A DNA stretch of 64,000 nucleotides from Shewanella gelidii (lineage in GTDB: Bacteria > Pseudomonadota > Gammaproteobacteria > Enterobacterales > Shewanellaceae), in contig NZ_BMPZ01000004.1 in assembly GCF_014647855.1 (NCBI RefSeq), forward strand, positions 186,001 to 250,000, given 5' to 3'. Positions 16,319 to 24,457 of this stretch are shown piece by piece; the first letter of the stretch is position 1, and each line of letters starts with the position of its first letter. The position numbers were made by a program, and so were the translations under genes. The notes under the pieces are model-generated. The model did no database searches and was not told where the DNA came from. It saw only the letters and a program-made list of their open reading frames with translations.

Positions 16319-16603
16319 TTATTCAGCCTTTGTTTTACAATGGAAGCATCGGTTTGGCGCTACTATAGCTCCGCCGATGCTAGCACTTACCCCATATTTA
16401 TTATGACATTTGGGGCACTTTATGCCTTGGACGAGTAGGAGAAAGATTATCCCCCTAACAACAAGTATTATTGGGGAAAGTGTAAGTAAGTACACTGGTG
16501 ATAAAAGTATTCCACAGGAAAACAACACTACCATAAATATTAAATTAAGAAGCCAAATTTTATATCTCGGCTTTTTCTCTAAATCCTTTTTTCTAATTTT
16601 CAT
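16319..16603 (-). CDS. Small membrane protein with C-terminal zinc ribbon
   Basis: A 94-residue protein: a basic N-terminus (MKIRKKDLEKKPRYK), two hydrophobic helices (about 17-35 and 38-60), and a C-terminal ribbon with CPKC at about 63-66 and CFHC at about 86-89, a typical four-Cys zinc site. Function is unknown. Base composition is AT-rich like the gene at 15771. Confidence 0.55.
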   Translation of the reverse strand: MKIRKKDLEKKPRYKIWLLNLIFMVVLFSCGILLSPVYLLTLSPIILVVRGIIFLLLVQGIKCPKCHNKYGVSASIGGAIVAPNRCFHCKTKAE

Positions 16604-16649
16604 AATTATTTTTGCTAGCTACTTTTTGAAGAACAATATAAAGGAAATT

Positions 16650-16680
16650 AAAAAGCGAACCTATATTTGGCTCGCTTTTT
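16650..16680. terminator. Terminator downstream of yqhD
   Basis: AAAAAGCGA pairs with TCGCTTTTT over a 13-nt loop, with A and T runs on the two sides. It lies just past the yqhD stop (minus strand) and can act in both directions. Confidence 0.65.
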
Positions 16681-16708
16681 GAGAGTATCGACATGTTTTG
16701 CTTAGCGT

Positions 16709-17866
16709 TTACAGCGCGCCTTCAAGGATTTGCTGTGCCGTATTTAAATCAATATCTTGATGTTCCCCAAGAGCTACCATGCCATGTGCTTCCAATTGTG
16801 CGACTAAGGCTGGGATATGACTGGCATCTAAATCATAGTCGCCAAAGCGCGTTCCAACGCCAAGGCTTTCAAAAAATGCGCGTGTTTTTTCAATCGCTTC
16901 TTCAATGCGTTGTTCTTCACTTCCGTTAGTGATATGCCAAACACGTTCAGCAAATTGCAGCAGCTTGGCGTGTTTTTTGTCCTTTTTCACTTGTAAGAGC
17001 GATGGCAGAACGATGGCAAGAGTTCTCGCATGGTCGATATCGTGCAATGCCGTAAGTTCGTGACCAATCATATGTGTTGCCCAGTCATGGGGAACGCCAG
17101 AGCCAATTAAACCATTGAGCGCCTGTGTCGCAACCCACATAAAGTTAGAGCGAACTTCGTAGTTTTCAGTGTCAGAAATAATTTGAGGGCCAAGTTCGAT
17201 CAAGGTTTGTAATAGACCTTCTGCGTAGCGATCTTGTACAGCAGCGTGGACTGGGTAAGTAAGGTACTGCTCAGTGATGTGGACAAAGGCATCAACAATA
17301 CCGTTGGCAACTTGGCGTTCGGGTAATGAGTAAGTTTTTGTCGGATCGAGTACAGAAAATTGCGGGTATACCGTTGGGTGCATAAAGGGCAGTTTGGCGT
17401 GAATCGACTTCCGGGTAATCACACTACCACTATTCATTTCGGAGCCGGTTGCTGGCAAGGTCAGTACGGTTCCGAAGGGAACTGCGGCATGAACATGTTT
17501 TGCTCCGGTCAGTAAAATGTCCCATGGCTCACCATCGTATAGCGCAGCGGCAGCGACGAACTTAGTCCCATCAATCACCGAACCACCACCTACGGCGAGT
17601 AGGAAATCAATTTTTTCTTGTTTAACGACTTCGACGGCTTGCATCAGAGTTTCGTAGGTCGGGTTTGGTTCAATCCCGTTGAATTCGAGGAATGTGCGTT
17701 GACCAAGTGCTTGTTTGACTTCATCGAGTGTGCCAGTGCGCTTAGCGCTCCCGCCACCAAGTAAAATCAGAACTTTGGCTGACTGGGGAATAAGCTTGTC
17801 TAAACTTGCAACTTTTCCTTCGCCAAAGCTAATACGAGTTGGGTTGTAATATTCAAAATTTAGCAT
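16709..17866 (-). CDS. yqhD: NADPH-dependent aldehyde reductase YqhD (iron/zinc alcohol dehydrogenase family)
   Basis: A 385-residue family III alcohol dehydrogenase, close to E. coli YqhD along its whole length (NPTRISFGEG, GGGSAKRTG, GIEPNPTYETLM, LLAVGGGSVIDGTKF). Metal ligands are visible as Asp and His in GIVDAFVHITEQY and two His in GHELTALHDIDHARTL. YqhD reduces short-chain and toxic aldehydes (acrolein, malondialdehyde, glyoxals, butanal) with NADPH. It starts 62 bp downstream of a TetR gene on the same strand, so the pair is probably an operon responding to reactive electrophiles. Confidence 0.92.
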   Translation of the reverse strand: MLNFEYYNPTRISFGEGKVASLDKLIPQSAKVLILLGGGSAKRTGTLDEVKQALGQRTFLEFNGIEPNPTYETLMQAVEVVKQEKIDFLLAVGGGSVIDGTKFVAAAALYDGEPWDILLTGAKHVHAAVPFGTVLTLPATGSEMNSGSVITRKSIHAKLPFMHPTVYPQFSVLDPTKTYSLPERQVANGIVDAFVHITEQYLTYPVHAAVQDRYAEGLLQTLIELGPQIISDTENYEVRSNFMWVATQALNGLIGSGVPHDWATHMIGHELTALHDIDHARTLAIVLPSLLQVKKDKKHAKLLQFAERVWHITNGSEEQRIEEAIEKTRAFFESLGVGTRFGDYDLDASHIPALVAQLEAHGMVALGEHQDIDLNTAQQILEGAL

Positions 17867-17928
17867 TGAATTTTCCTTTATTACAGCGAGTTACACGGTA
17901 TGTGTTCGCCGCCCGTTTATGGGCAATT

Positions 17929-18582
17929 TTAAGAGTCTTTATATGTTGCTGCGGTTCGAGACTGTAGTCTGTTGTTTTCTAGAATCGAACGCGTGATATC
18001 GATGTTCTTCTGCATTTGCGTCGGATTTCTGTGTAGCTTGTGCAGTAAGCTTGCGCCAAGCCACATTTGATAAAGGCTTTGGGCTGCTTGTTGTGCGTTC
18101 AGCTGGCATATCGAACCATCTTCAATACCTTGGGTAATTAAGTCGGCAATATATGCAATAGTTTTCTGGGTACCTTGTTCGAGCGCAACTCGCATTGATT
18201 CGGACAGGTCTGCAACTTCGGCAGCGAGCTTAACCACTAAACAGCGCTGTGCTTGTGCTGTATCTGGTAGGCAATCTACTGATTCGCCAGGATCACATGC
18301 TTCTAGCCAAAGTTGCCAGTAGCGCATTGTGCGTTCTAAACCTGTGAATTCACTTTGCTGGATTAACCCTTCAATTTGTTGATGGTATTGTGTAAAAAAA
18401 TCTTGAATTAATGCTTCACCAAATTGTTCTTTGGATTTGAAATAGTGATAAAAAGAGCCTTTGGGTACATTCGCGGTCGCCAAAATCAAAGATAGCCCGA
18501 CACTAGAAAAGCCTTTGTTGGCGATGAGCTGATAACCGGCTTTGATGATCTGCTGCTGTGTTGTGTTATTTTCTGTTCTCAT
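17929..18582 (-). CDS. TetR-family regulator, NemR/AcuR-like
   Basis: A 217-residue TetR protein. Helix-turn-helix at about residues 24-48 (GFSSVGLSLILATANVPKGS, then FYHYFKSKEQFGEALI). The C-terminal domain has Cys at about 96, 103 and 112 (EACDPGESVDCLP, AQRCLV), a pattern seen in NemR-type repressors that sense electrophiles through cysteines. It precedes yqhD, an aldehyde detoxification gene; in E. coli other regulators serve this role. A dyad 21-35 bp upstream of the start (18603-18617) looks like its operator, giving autorepression and control of yqhD. Confidence 0.82.
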   Translation of the reverse strand: MRTENNTTQQQIIKAGYQLIANKGFSSVGLSLILATANVPKGSFYHYFKSKEQFGEALIQDFFTQYHQQIEGLIQQSEFTGLERTMRYWQLWLEACDPGESVDCLPDTAQAQRCLVVKLAAEVADLSESMRVALEQGTQKTIAYIADLITQGIEDGSICQLNAQQAAQSLYQMWLGASLLHKLHRNPTQMQKNIDITRSILENNRLQSRTAATYKDS

Positions 18583-18602
18583 TGGTACACAATACGATCA
18601 AT

Positions 18603-18617
18603 TAGACCGGTCGTCTA
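18603..18617. promoter_or_regulatory. Operator-like dyad upstream of the TetR-yqhD genes
   Basis: TAGAC-CGGTC-GTCTA, a 5-bp inverted repeat with 5-bp spacer, 21 bp before the TetR ATG. Shape and position fit a TetR operator of the NemR type. Confidence 0.55.
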
Positions 18618-18728
18618 GCGATTGAGTCAGATGAGACTGTATCTTTTTGTTTACGTCCGTTGATCTGTAGGGGACGACAGTGGTAAACGCTTGATGTTTC
18701 ATGACATTGAGTGGATGTTAAAAGCAAT

Positions 18729-18824
18729 ATGAGTTACACGATGGGCATACCTTGGAACGAATACGATTGGATTCAGGCTATGGGCTTAGGTCTAATGGCT
18801 TGGTTTGCGCTAATCACGCGATAA
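18729..18824 (+). CDS. Possible 31-residue membrane peptide
   Basis: ATG at 18729 opens MSYTMGIPWNEYDWIQAMGL, followed by GLMAWFALITR and a stop, a plausible single membrane helix with an acidic/aromatic head. The ribosome site is weak (AAAGCAAT). It lies alone in the 378-bp gap between the TetR gene and the crbR-like gene; the rest of that gap shows only the TetR operator and AT-rich promoter DNA. Low confidence. Confidence 0.3.
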   Translation: MSYTMGIPWNEYDWIQAMGLGLMAWFALITR

Positions 18825-18960
18825 TAGTGTGTGATTCCTTTTTCTGTGCAATTCATTTTGATTCTTGCTGTTGATTGCGCATGGTTTAGAATTCGCTTAA
18901 GTTAGATGCTATTCCCTATTTGTAGGCGCACTTTTTACGGCTTTTAACAAGGATGCACAA

Positions 18961-19626
18961 ATGCAGCAACCACAAAAAATTATAATTGCTGATGATCACC
19001 CGCTTTTTCGACAGGCCCTTATGACTGTTTTAGCAACCAAGTTTGCAGGCGTCGAATTGTTTCAAGCGAATAGCGTGGCCGAGTTAGACCAACTACTTGA
19101 TACTTTAGATAACGTTGATTTACTACTGCTCGATTTAAACATTCCGAAGGCACATGGTTTTAACACCCTCATCAATATTCGTAATTGCTATCCACAAATG
19201 GGTGTTATCGTTGTCTCAGGGCAAGAAGATCCAGAAACCATTTGCCGCAGCATCAATTATGGTGCCGCAGGTTTTGTGCCGAAATCGACACCGGTTGAAG
19301 AAATGATGACAGCCATTGCAACCGTATTAAATGGCGAGCAATGGCTGCCAGAAGGTGTCGATGGTGTGAACCCAGTTGCTGAAAATAGTATGGAAAGTAA
19401 GATAATTAGCCTGTCGCCGCGTCAGCATCGTATTTTGATGATGTTTGCAGATGGCATGCTCAATAAGCAGATTGCGCATGAACTCGGGTTATCTGAAGCA
19501 ACAATTAAAGCGCATGCAAGTGCTATTTTCTTAAAGCTTGGGGTACATACTCGGACGCAAGCCGTGATTGCGATGAACCAGTTACAATTAGAAAACACGT
19601 CTCTGAGCGCATTAGCTGATCAATAA
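18961..19626 (+). CDS. crbR: NarL/FixJ-family response regulator, CrbR-like
   Basis: A 221-residue regulator: receiver domain with acidic pair D11-D12 (IIIADDHPLFRQAL), phospho-acceptor D58 (LLLLDLNIP) and Lys in FVPKSTPVEE, then a LuxR/NarL DNA-binding domain (LSPRQHRILMMFADGMLNKQ through VHTRTQAVIAMN). A CrbS-type symporter-kinase gene lies 1.1 kb away on the opposite strand. CrbS/CrbR pairs control acetate and related carboxylate metabolism (acs) in Vibrio, Shewanella and Pseudomonas. The gene name is by similarity and pairing. It has its own terminator, so it is monocistronic. Confidence 0.75.
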   Translation: MQQPQKIIIADDHPLFRQALMTVLATKFAGVELFQANSVAELDQLLDTLDNVDLLLLDLNIPKAHGFNTLINIRNCYPQMGVIVVSGQEDPETICRSINYGAAGFVPKSTPVEEMMTAIATVLNGEQWLPEGVDGVNPVAENSMESKIISLSPRQHRILMMFADGMLNKQIAHELGLSEATIKAHASAIFLKLGVHTRTQAVIAMNQLQLENTSLSALADQ

Positions 19627-19658
19627 AATTACTGTCAGTGAAGCGTCACGATTGAATG

Positions 19659-19686
19659 AAAAGCCCCAAATATTTGGGGCTTTTTT
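19659..19686 (+). terminator. Intrinsic terminator after the crbR-like gene
   Basis: AAAAGCCCCAAA pairs with TTTGGGGCTTTT over a 4-nt loop, followed by T. It also serves as a boundary for the minus-strand small gene. Confidence 0.85.
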
Positions 19687-19712
19687 ACTCGCAAGGACAA
19701 CACCATTGTTTA

Positions 19713-19841
19713 TTAGGCTACCCAGCCCATCTCCAGTGCAATTTGTTTAAACATTGCAGGAAGAAGCGGGGTGACGGTAAGCAACCAAAATATTCCCAAA
19801 GAGGCGAGTAAAAAGCGTAAATTCAACAGGATAGGCTTCAT
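19713..19841 (-). CDS. 42-residue small membrane protein
   Basis: ATG at 19841 reads MKPILLNLRFLLASLGIFWL, continues LLTVTPLLPAMFKQIALEMG WVA and stops at 19713. A strong AAGGAG ribosome site 8 nt upstream makes it a credible gene. One or two hydrophobic segments predict an inner-membrane location. No family is recognised. It sits just upstream of the crbR terminator on the opposite strand and 51 bp downstream of the DUF1971 gene, so it may be the last gene of that transcript. Confidence 0.55.
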   Translation of the reverse strand: MKPILLNLRFLLASLGIFWLLTVTPLLPAMFKQIALEMGWVA

Positions 19842-19892
19842 ATTTACTCCTTATTTCTCGTTGTTCGCGCTGCTTAGGGGAAGACCCATTAA

Positions 19893-20228
19893 TTAAGAGC
19901 GTGCATGGAACATTTTCCCGTGCTGTTCTGTTTCAGACCAAAAGTTTATATGAAACTGAGCATCTTCACTGAGCGATACTTTATGCCAATACTGTGGTGG
20001 GCTGGTTGCAAATTGACCTGCTTGAATGACGATTTCAACTTCAGGAGTCTTCGCATGTTCGCTGGCAAACCCGTAGTAAGTGACACTTCCTTGCATCACA
20101 CATAACTGACCAAAAACACCTTCAGCGGTATTGTGATGGCTTAATAAAGCGGCCGGAACATTTTCCTGATTAAAAAATGGTGTAGAACGTTGAATTTTCC
20201 AATGGTTTGGAATGATTTGATGACTCAT
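19893..20228 (-). CDS. DUF1971 (YeaR/TehB C-terminal-like) cupin-fold protein
   Basis: A 111-residue protein close to E. coli YeaR: RSTPFFNQENVPAALLSHHN, then GQLCVMQGSVTYYGFA, GQFATSPPQYWHKVSL and FHINFW. The family folds as a small beta-barrel related to the C-terminus of the tellurite protein TehB. YeaR is induced by nitrate/nitric oxide in E. coli; its biochemical role is unclear. An AGAGAGGTAACACCG ribosome region precedes the ATG. A small ORF ends 5 bp upstream, suggesting a short operon. Confidence 0.8.
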   Translation of the reverse strand: MSHQIIPNHWKIQRSTPFFNQENVPAALLSHHNTAEGVFGQLCVMQGSVTYYGFASEHAKTPEVEIVIQAGQFATSPPQYWHKVSLSEDAQFHINFWSETEQHGKMFHARS

Positions 20229-20233
20229 CGGTG

Positions 20234-20446
20234 TTACCTCTCTAGATGATTATGGTGATTCGCTGGGATTAAATTTGGTGAATAGATCAAACTAAAAACA
20301 AGATCTCGTAGTCTGGCGTAATGACGCAGTAGATATGAGTGCATGTGTCGTGAACGCTGGGGTTGTATCTGTCCTTCGTGGCAAAAAATCAATGGCGCTT
20401 CATTTAGCTGCTCAGCGGTCAGTGAGTCGAAATATAATGATTGCAT
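20234..20446 (-). CDS. Small hypothetical protein upstream of the DUF1971 gene
   Basis: A 70-residue reading frame from ATG 20446 (MQSLYFDSLTAEQLNEAPLI) ending 5 bp before the DUF1971 gene. It has no recognisable domain and carries several His and Arg residues. The tight spacing argues for a real translated unit; the weak ribosome site (GGCAG) argues against. The frame opens further upstream to 20509, but the start at 20446 gives a more normal protein. Confidence 0.4.
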   Translation of the reverse strand: MQSLYFDSLTAEQLNEAPLIFCHEGQIQPQRSRHMHSYLLRHYARLRDLVFSLIYSPNLIPANHHNHLER

Positions 20447-20550
20447 GGTGAACTGCCTGTAAACGATATTTATTATCATTTTGCAGGTTTCATACCACAT
20501 TCTTAACATATTGAAATGTAGTTGCTATTTACATTTTGTCGATGAAGGGT

Positions 20551-20585
20551 GTCTTTATGACACTTGCTGTTCGTGTCATAAAGAC
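20551..20585. repeat. 13-bp perfect inverted repeat in an intergenic gap
   Basis: GTCTTTATGACAC (20551-20563) and GTGTCATAAAGAC (20573-20585) are perfect inverted copies around a 9-nt loop. No T-run follows on either strand, so it is not a standard terminator. The 304-bp gap 20447-20750, between the small gene and crbS, holds nothing else convincing. Confidence 0.6.
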
Positions 20586-20750
20586 TTGGTTGCTGGCGAG
20601 GGCGGTAAAAATGACAGTGTGGCACAGGTTAATCGTGGATACTTTGTTGCTGTAGAGGGAAGTCTTCATCCTTTATCGTTGCACTTCATCCGTAGTGAGC
20701 GTAATGCAATACAAATGAGTCATCGCTTACGACACACGATAAATAGGCTA

Positions 20751-23700
20751 TTAATTATCGGGCTCATGGGTACTGGCGTAATTTCTTTGCAACCCTTTCA
20801 CAAGCATCGCGCTCATCAATGCTCTTAGTGCAATAGGCTTGATGAGTTTACGGAGGTGACTATATCCTTCCGATTTCGCCCGATTAACCACATCTTGATC
20901 TGTCGTTGCGGTGACTAAAATTCCCGGTACAGGAACCGGAGAACGCTGTTGAATTTGTGCCATCAAGTCGAGACCATTTTCATCATGATCGAGTTGGTAA
21001 TCCACAAGCATGATATCAATGTTACCCGACAAATCATCAAAAACTTCTAGTGCTTCATCTATGGAGCTTGCTGAGTAGACTTGGCATTTCCATCCTTGAA
21101 GTAGCTGCTCCATTCCATGTAAAACGTTTAGGTCATTGTCGACACATAAGACTTTGACCCCCTGTAAGGTCACGACGTCGGCGATCTTTTCTTCTGTAGA
21201 TAAGTGCTTGGGGGACACGGCTTGCGCTTCGATACTGAAACGACAACCTCGACCTATGGCAGAAGCAAGCCTGAGTTCATGCCCAAGTAAAGAGGCGAGA
21301 CCTTTTGCGATGTTTAGGCCAAGCCCAAGGCCATTAATCCCCATGGTTGCTGGATTATCAAGTCGCGTAAATTGCTCAAATACGGATTGATGTTTGTCTT
21401 CTGGGATCCCTGGACCATTGTCTACAACTTGAATTGAGATCTGCTTTCCTCTGCGGCAACCAAGCAGCACTTTGCCACCACTGGCATAACGAAATGCATT
21501 ACTGAGTAGATTCTGGAGGATTCGGCGTAATAGTTTTTTATCGCTATTGATCCATGCGGACGAATCGACCAGGTGAATTTCTACATTGTGATTAACCGCT
21601 AATGCTGAAAACTCTTGTGAGAGACTGTCAAATAACTCTTGGACCGGGAAGTGTTCTTTTTTCGGCACAATTGTGCCGCTTTCAATGCGCGACATTTCGT
21701 TGAGATCTAGCAGCAATTCATTGGCGACTTTGAGCGAATTATCAATGTAATTGACTTGTTCTGCTTGCCGTGGTGTAAGTTGATTATCTTGTGCAATTGC
21801 GGATGAAAATAGCCTTGCTGCAGACAAAGGCTGTAATAAATCATGACTACAAGCTTTGAGGTATTGGCTCTTCTTTAAATGTGCTTCTTCTGCAAGCTGA
21901 CTCGCTTTGGCAAGCTCGGCATTGGACTTGGCGAGTTGTTGATTGGCGTGCTCAAGCTTTTTGGTTCGCTCGTATACTCGAGATTCTAAGTCTAGGTTTT
22001 CTTCTTTGAGTAAACTTTCGGCTTCGCGATAGGTTGTAATGTCTGAAAACAACATGACGAATCCTCCACCGGGAATCGGGTTGCCTTCAATACGAATGAT
22101 TTTGCCATCGGATTGCTGGCGCTCAGTGCTATGTCGACTTCCTTCGCGCAGATAGGCTAAGCGTTTTTCAACTTGGCTATGAATGTCACCGCCTGCTGGA
22201 TGGCATTGGCTGAGGTTATGGTGAATTAATTCTTTTACCGGACAACCGATATACACCATGCCTTCAGGGTAATTGAATAAGCTCAGATAGCGTTCATTCC
22301 AGGCCACAAGATTTAGGTTGCTATCAATAACTGAGATCCCTTCGCTCGCATTTTCAATTGCGCTTTGTAGTACCGAGCGGCTGAATTCAAGACGGTGGCT
22401 ACTGGCATCCTCCATGAGCTGGGCAACTTCGTCTAAAGCAATATCTCGACCTTGTAATGCACATGACATGACCAACCTTGCTGATGCAGAACCCATGACG
22501 CTCGCAAGTAGATTTTCAGTATATAAAACAAGAGATTGGTTGTTGGTTTGCTTGTTTCCTTTTTTTTCAGGATGTTGATTGAAAAAACTGTTAAATCCAA
22601 GTCGCGCTTTTTCTTCACCGATAAACCGCGACACGAGCAGTTCAAGCTCTTTGGGATCAATTTTCCCGGGTTGTACGGCGGGAATCGCATGGATATCGGG
22701 TCGTTCGAAAAAGTGTTCTATTTGCATTTGCTCCTTGAGGGTTTGGCGTCCAATAATCGAAATACTCCACAGCATGGTGATATTGATAATCAAACCGAGC
22801 AAGGTCGCAAGCGTGGTCATCGAGTATTCGGAGCCTGCAAATGGATGGGGGTAAAAGCCTAATTGGGGTAATAGGTTTAATAAAAACCAAACGCCGAAGC
22901 CAGATGTAATCCCTGAAATGACTCCGCTTAAACTCACCTTGCGCCAAAAGAAAGCCGCAAATAGGGCTGGACCAATTTGCGCGATAGCGCCAAATGCCAC
23001 CTCGCCTAGTGAGGCTAAAGTGTCTGGCGGTGCAATTAGAAACATGCCAAAGCTAAGGAAAATGACTAACAATACCAGTAGCTTTCGCACGCGAAGCAGA
23101 TGCGTGCGAAAGCGGAAAAAGTCGGTACTTTGAATATCACTGAATTTAAACAGCGTCGGAAAAACGACTTCATTGCTCAGCATGATACTGAGTGCAATGG
23201 TGGAAATAATAACCATGGAGCTGGCAGCAGATATCGCGCCCAAAAAACTAAATAGGCTTAACCATTGCTGTCCAAAATAGGCGGGTAAAAACAGCACATA
23301 GGCGTCTTGCTGCAAGGATTCGCCATAGAGAATATTGCCTGCTTGCCCTAACGGGGCTGCAAAAAATGCGAACACTAAAACATAAAGTGGGAAGGTCCAA
23401 CGACTCCATTTGGAGTGTTTCGGGTCTTTGAGCTCAACCATGGTGACTTGAAATTGACGTGGCAAACATAGAAAAGCAGAGGCGACGATGAAAAGTAGTC
23501 CAATCATTGAGAACACATTGGGCCATTCAAACTGTGTAGAGCTTGGCAGTGTTGCCCGTGCTTGTTGCCAGATTTGAACTGGTGAGTCGAATACGATAAA
23601 TGACACAAAGATGCCGACGGTAAGAAATGCAATCAGCTTTATCAATGATTCAAAAGCAATGGCGACCATCACACCTGGGTGCCGCTCGGTAATATCAATT

Positions 23701-24230
23701 GCTCGAACACCAAAAATGATGGTAAACCCGGCCAAAATCGTGCTTACGATTAACCCTAGTTGCCAAGATGATAGTCGCGGAGTCTGCCTTAATATTTCAT
23801 AAGAATTGACGATCGCTTTTAATTGCAGCGCAATATACGGCAATGTGCCAATGAGGGCGACGATCGTCACGATGACGGCCAGCTTTTGAGATTTACCAAA
23901 GCGGGCAGCGAGTAGATCGGCAATGGAGGTAATATTCAGCCGAAGACAGACGCGGATGATCCTTTGAATGAACGGCCAAGCAAAAATAAAAAGCAGAATG
24001 GGGGCGATATAGACAGGTAAATAAGAGAAGGAGTTGTTCGCCGCCTGTCCCGCGGTTCCAAGAAATCCCCATGAGGTGCAGTAAACGCCGAGTGAAAGTG
24101 CATAGATGATCGTGTGCTGATAGGTGACTAATTTGTGGCGATACTTATCGCCCATGTAAGCAATTAGAAATAATAATCCAATGTAGCCAACGCTGACGAT
24201 GACCAATAGCCAATTTGCAAACATAGACAA
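20751..24230 (-). CDS. crbS: CrbS-type sodium/solute symporter - hybrid sensor histidine kinase
   Basis: A 1159-residue membrane sensor. The N-terminal half, to about residue 500, is a sodium:solute symporter domain with about 13 helices (GVYCTSWGFLGTAGQ, NITSIADLLAARFGKSQ). A PAS domain follows (about 615-720, NASEGISVIDSNLNLVAWNE), a coiled coil (about 740-785), the dimerisation domain with phospho-acceptor H796 (CSHDLLQPLSAARL), an ATPase domain (VDNGPGIP, GLGLGLNIA), and a C-terminal receiver with D1077 (MLVDYQLDHDENG). CrbS proteins sense carboxylates such as acetate through the transporter-like domain and signal to CrbR, encoded at 18961. It diverges from the porin gene; the 14-bp repeat array lies between them. 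Confidence 0.88.
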   Translation of the reverse strand: MSMFANWLLVIVSVGYIGLLFLIAYMGDKYRHKLVTYQHTIIYALSLGVYCTSWGFLGTAGQAANNSFSYLPVYIAPILLFIFAWPFIQRIIRVCLRLNITSIADLLAARFGKSQKLAVIVTIVALIGTLPYIALQLKAIVNSYEILRQTPRLSSWQLGLIVSTILAGFTIIFGVRAIDITERHPGVMVAIAFESLIKLIAFLTVGIFVSFIVFDSPVQIWQQARATLPSSTQFEWPNVFSMIGLLFIVASAFLCLPRQFQVTMVELKDPKHSKWSRWTFPLYVLVFAFFAAPLGQAGNILYGESLQQDAYVLFLPAYFGQQWLSLFSFLGAISAASSMVIISTIALSIMLSNEVVFPTLFKFSDIQSTDFFRFRTHLLRVRKLLVLLVIFLSFGMFLIAPPDTLASLGEVAFGAIAQIGPALFAAFFWRKVSLSGVISGITSGFGVWFLLNLLPQLGFYPHPFAGSEYSMTTLATLLGLIINITMLWSISIIGRQTLKEQMQIEHFFERPDIHAIPAVQPGKIDPKELELLVSRFIGEEKARLGFNSFFNQHPEKKGNKQTNNQSLVLYTENLLASVMGSASARLVMSCALQGRDIALDEVAQLMEDASSHRLEFSRSVLQSAIENASEGISVIDSNLNLVAWNERYLSLFNYPEGMVYIGCPVKELIHHNLSQCHPAGGDIHSQVEKRLAYLREGSRHSTERQQSDGKIIRIEGNPIPGGGFVMLFSDITTYREAESLLKEENLDLESRVYERTKKLEHANQQLAKSNAELAKASQLAEEAHLKKSQYLKACSHDLLQPLSAARLFSSAIAQDNQLTPRQAEQVNYIDNSLKVANELLLDLNEMSRIESGTIVPKKEHFPVQELFDSLSQEFSALAVNHNVEIHLVDSSAWINSDKKLLRRILQNLLSNAFRYASGGKVLLGCRRGKQISIQVVDNGPGIPEDKHQSVFEQFTRLDNPATMGINGLGLGLNIAKGLASLLGHELRLASAIGRGCRFSIEAQAVSPKHLSTEEKIADVVTLQGVKVLCVDNDLNVLHGMEQLLQGWKCQVYSASSIDEALEVFDDLSGNIDIMLVDYQLDHDENGLDLMAQIQQRSPVPVPGILVTATTDQDVVNRAKSEGYSHLRKLIKPIALRALMSAMLVKGLQRNYASTHEPDN

Positions 24231-24328
24231 CCTGTTATCATTTTTATGTTGTGATGTCTCTGTAACTCACAAGTCCTTATGAAACCTATTAATATCACAA
24301 ATAACAGGGGCTTGCTGAAAACTCGCGT

Positions 24329-24398
24329 ACGACTTAGGTCGTAAGACCTAAGGGTTTATACTTATGTATTAATACTTACTCACTAATACCTATTCACA
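24329..24398 (+). promoter_or_regulatory. Array of five 14-bp direct repeats between crbS and the porin gene
   Basis: Five contiguous 14-bp units start at 24329, 24343, 24357, 24371 and 24385, each beginning with the 8-mers ACGACTTA, AAGACCTA, TATACTTA, AATACTTA and AATACCTA. Consensus is AAKACYTA, with AC and TA invariant. The cores match the NarL-family heptamer TACYYMT, exactly in units 3 and 5. The array ends 59 bp before the porin ATG and about 100 bp before crbS. The first two units also contain the dyad CTTAGGTC-GTAA-GACCTAAG. A NarL-type regulator such as CrbR probably binds here. The same 8-mers recur at 62783-62832. Confidence 0.65.
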
Positions 24399-24457
24399 AT
24401 TGAGAGTTGAGCAACTTTTGTCCATCTTGAGTCTAGAAAAATAAAAGAGGATGAAAA

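Noticed and set aside
20505..20523. AT-rich dyad ACAT-N6-ATGT as an NsrR site for the DUF1971 gene
   Set aside because: The arms are only 4 bp and the match to the NsrR consensus is weak.
20481..20828. Plus-strand 115-residue frame with a CSCHKDL heme-like string
   Set aside because: CSCH is not CXXCH, there is no signal peptide, it crosses the inverted repeat, and it overlaps the end of crbS on the other strand.
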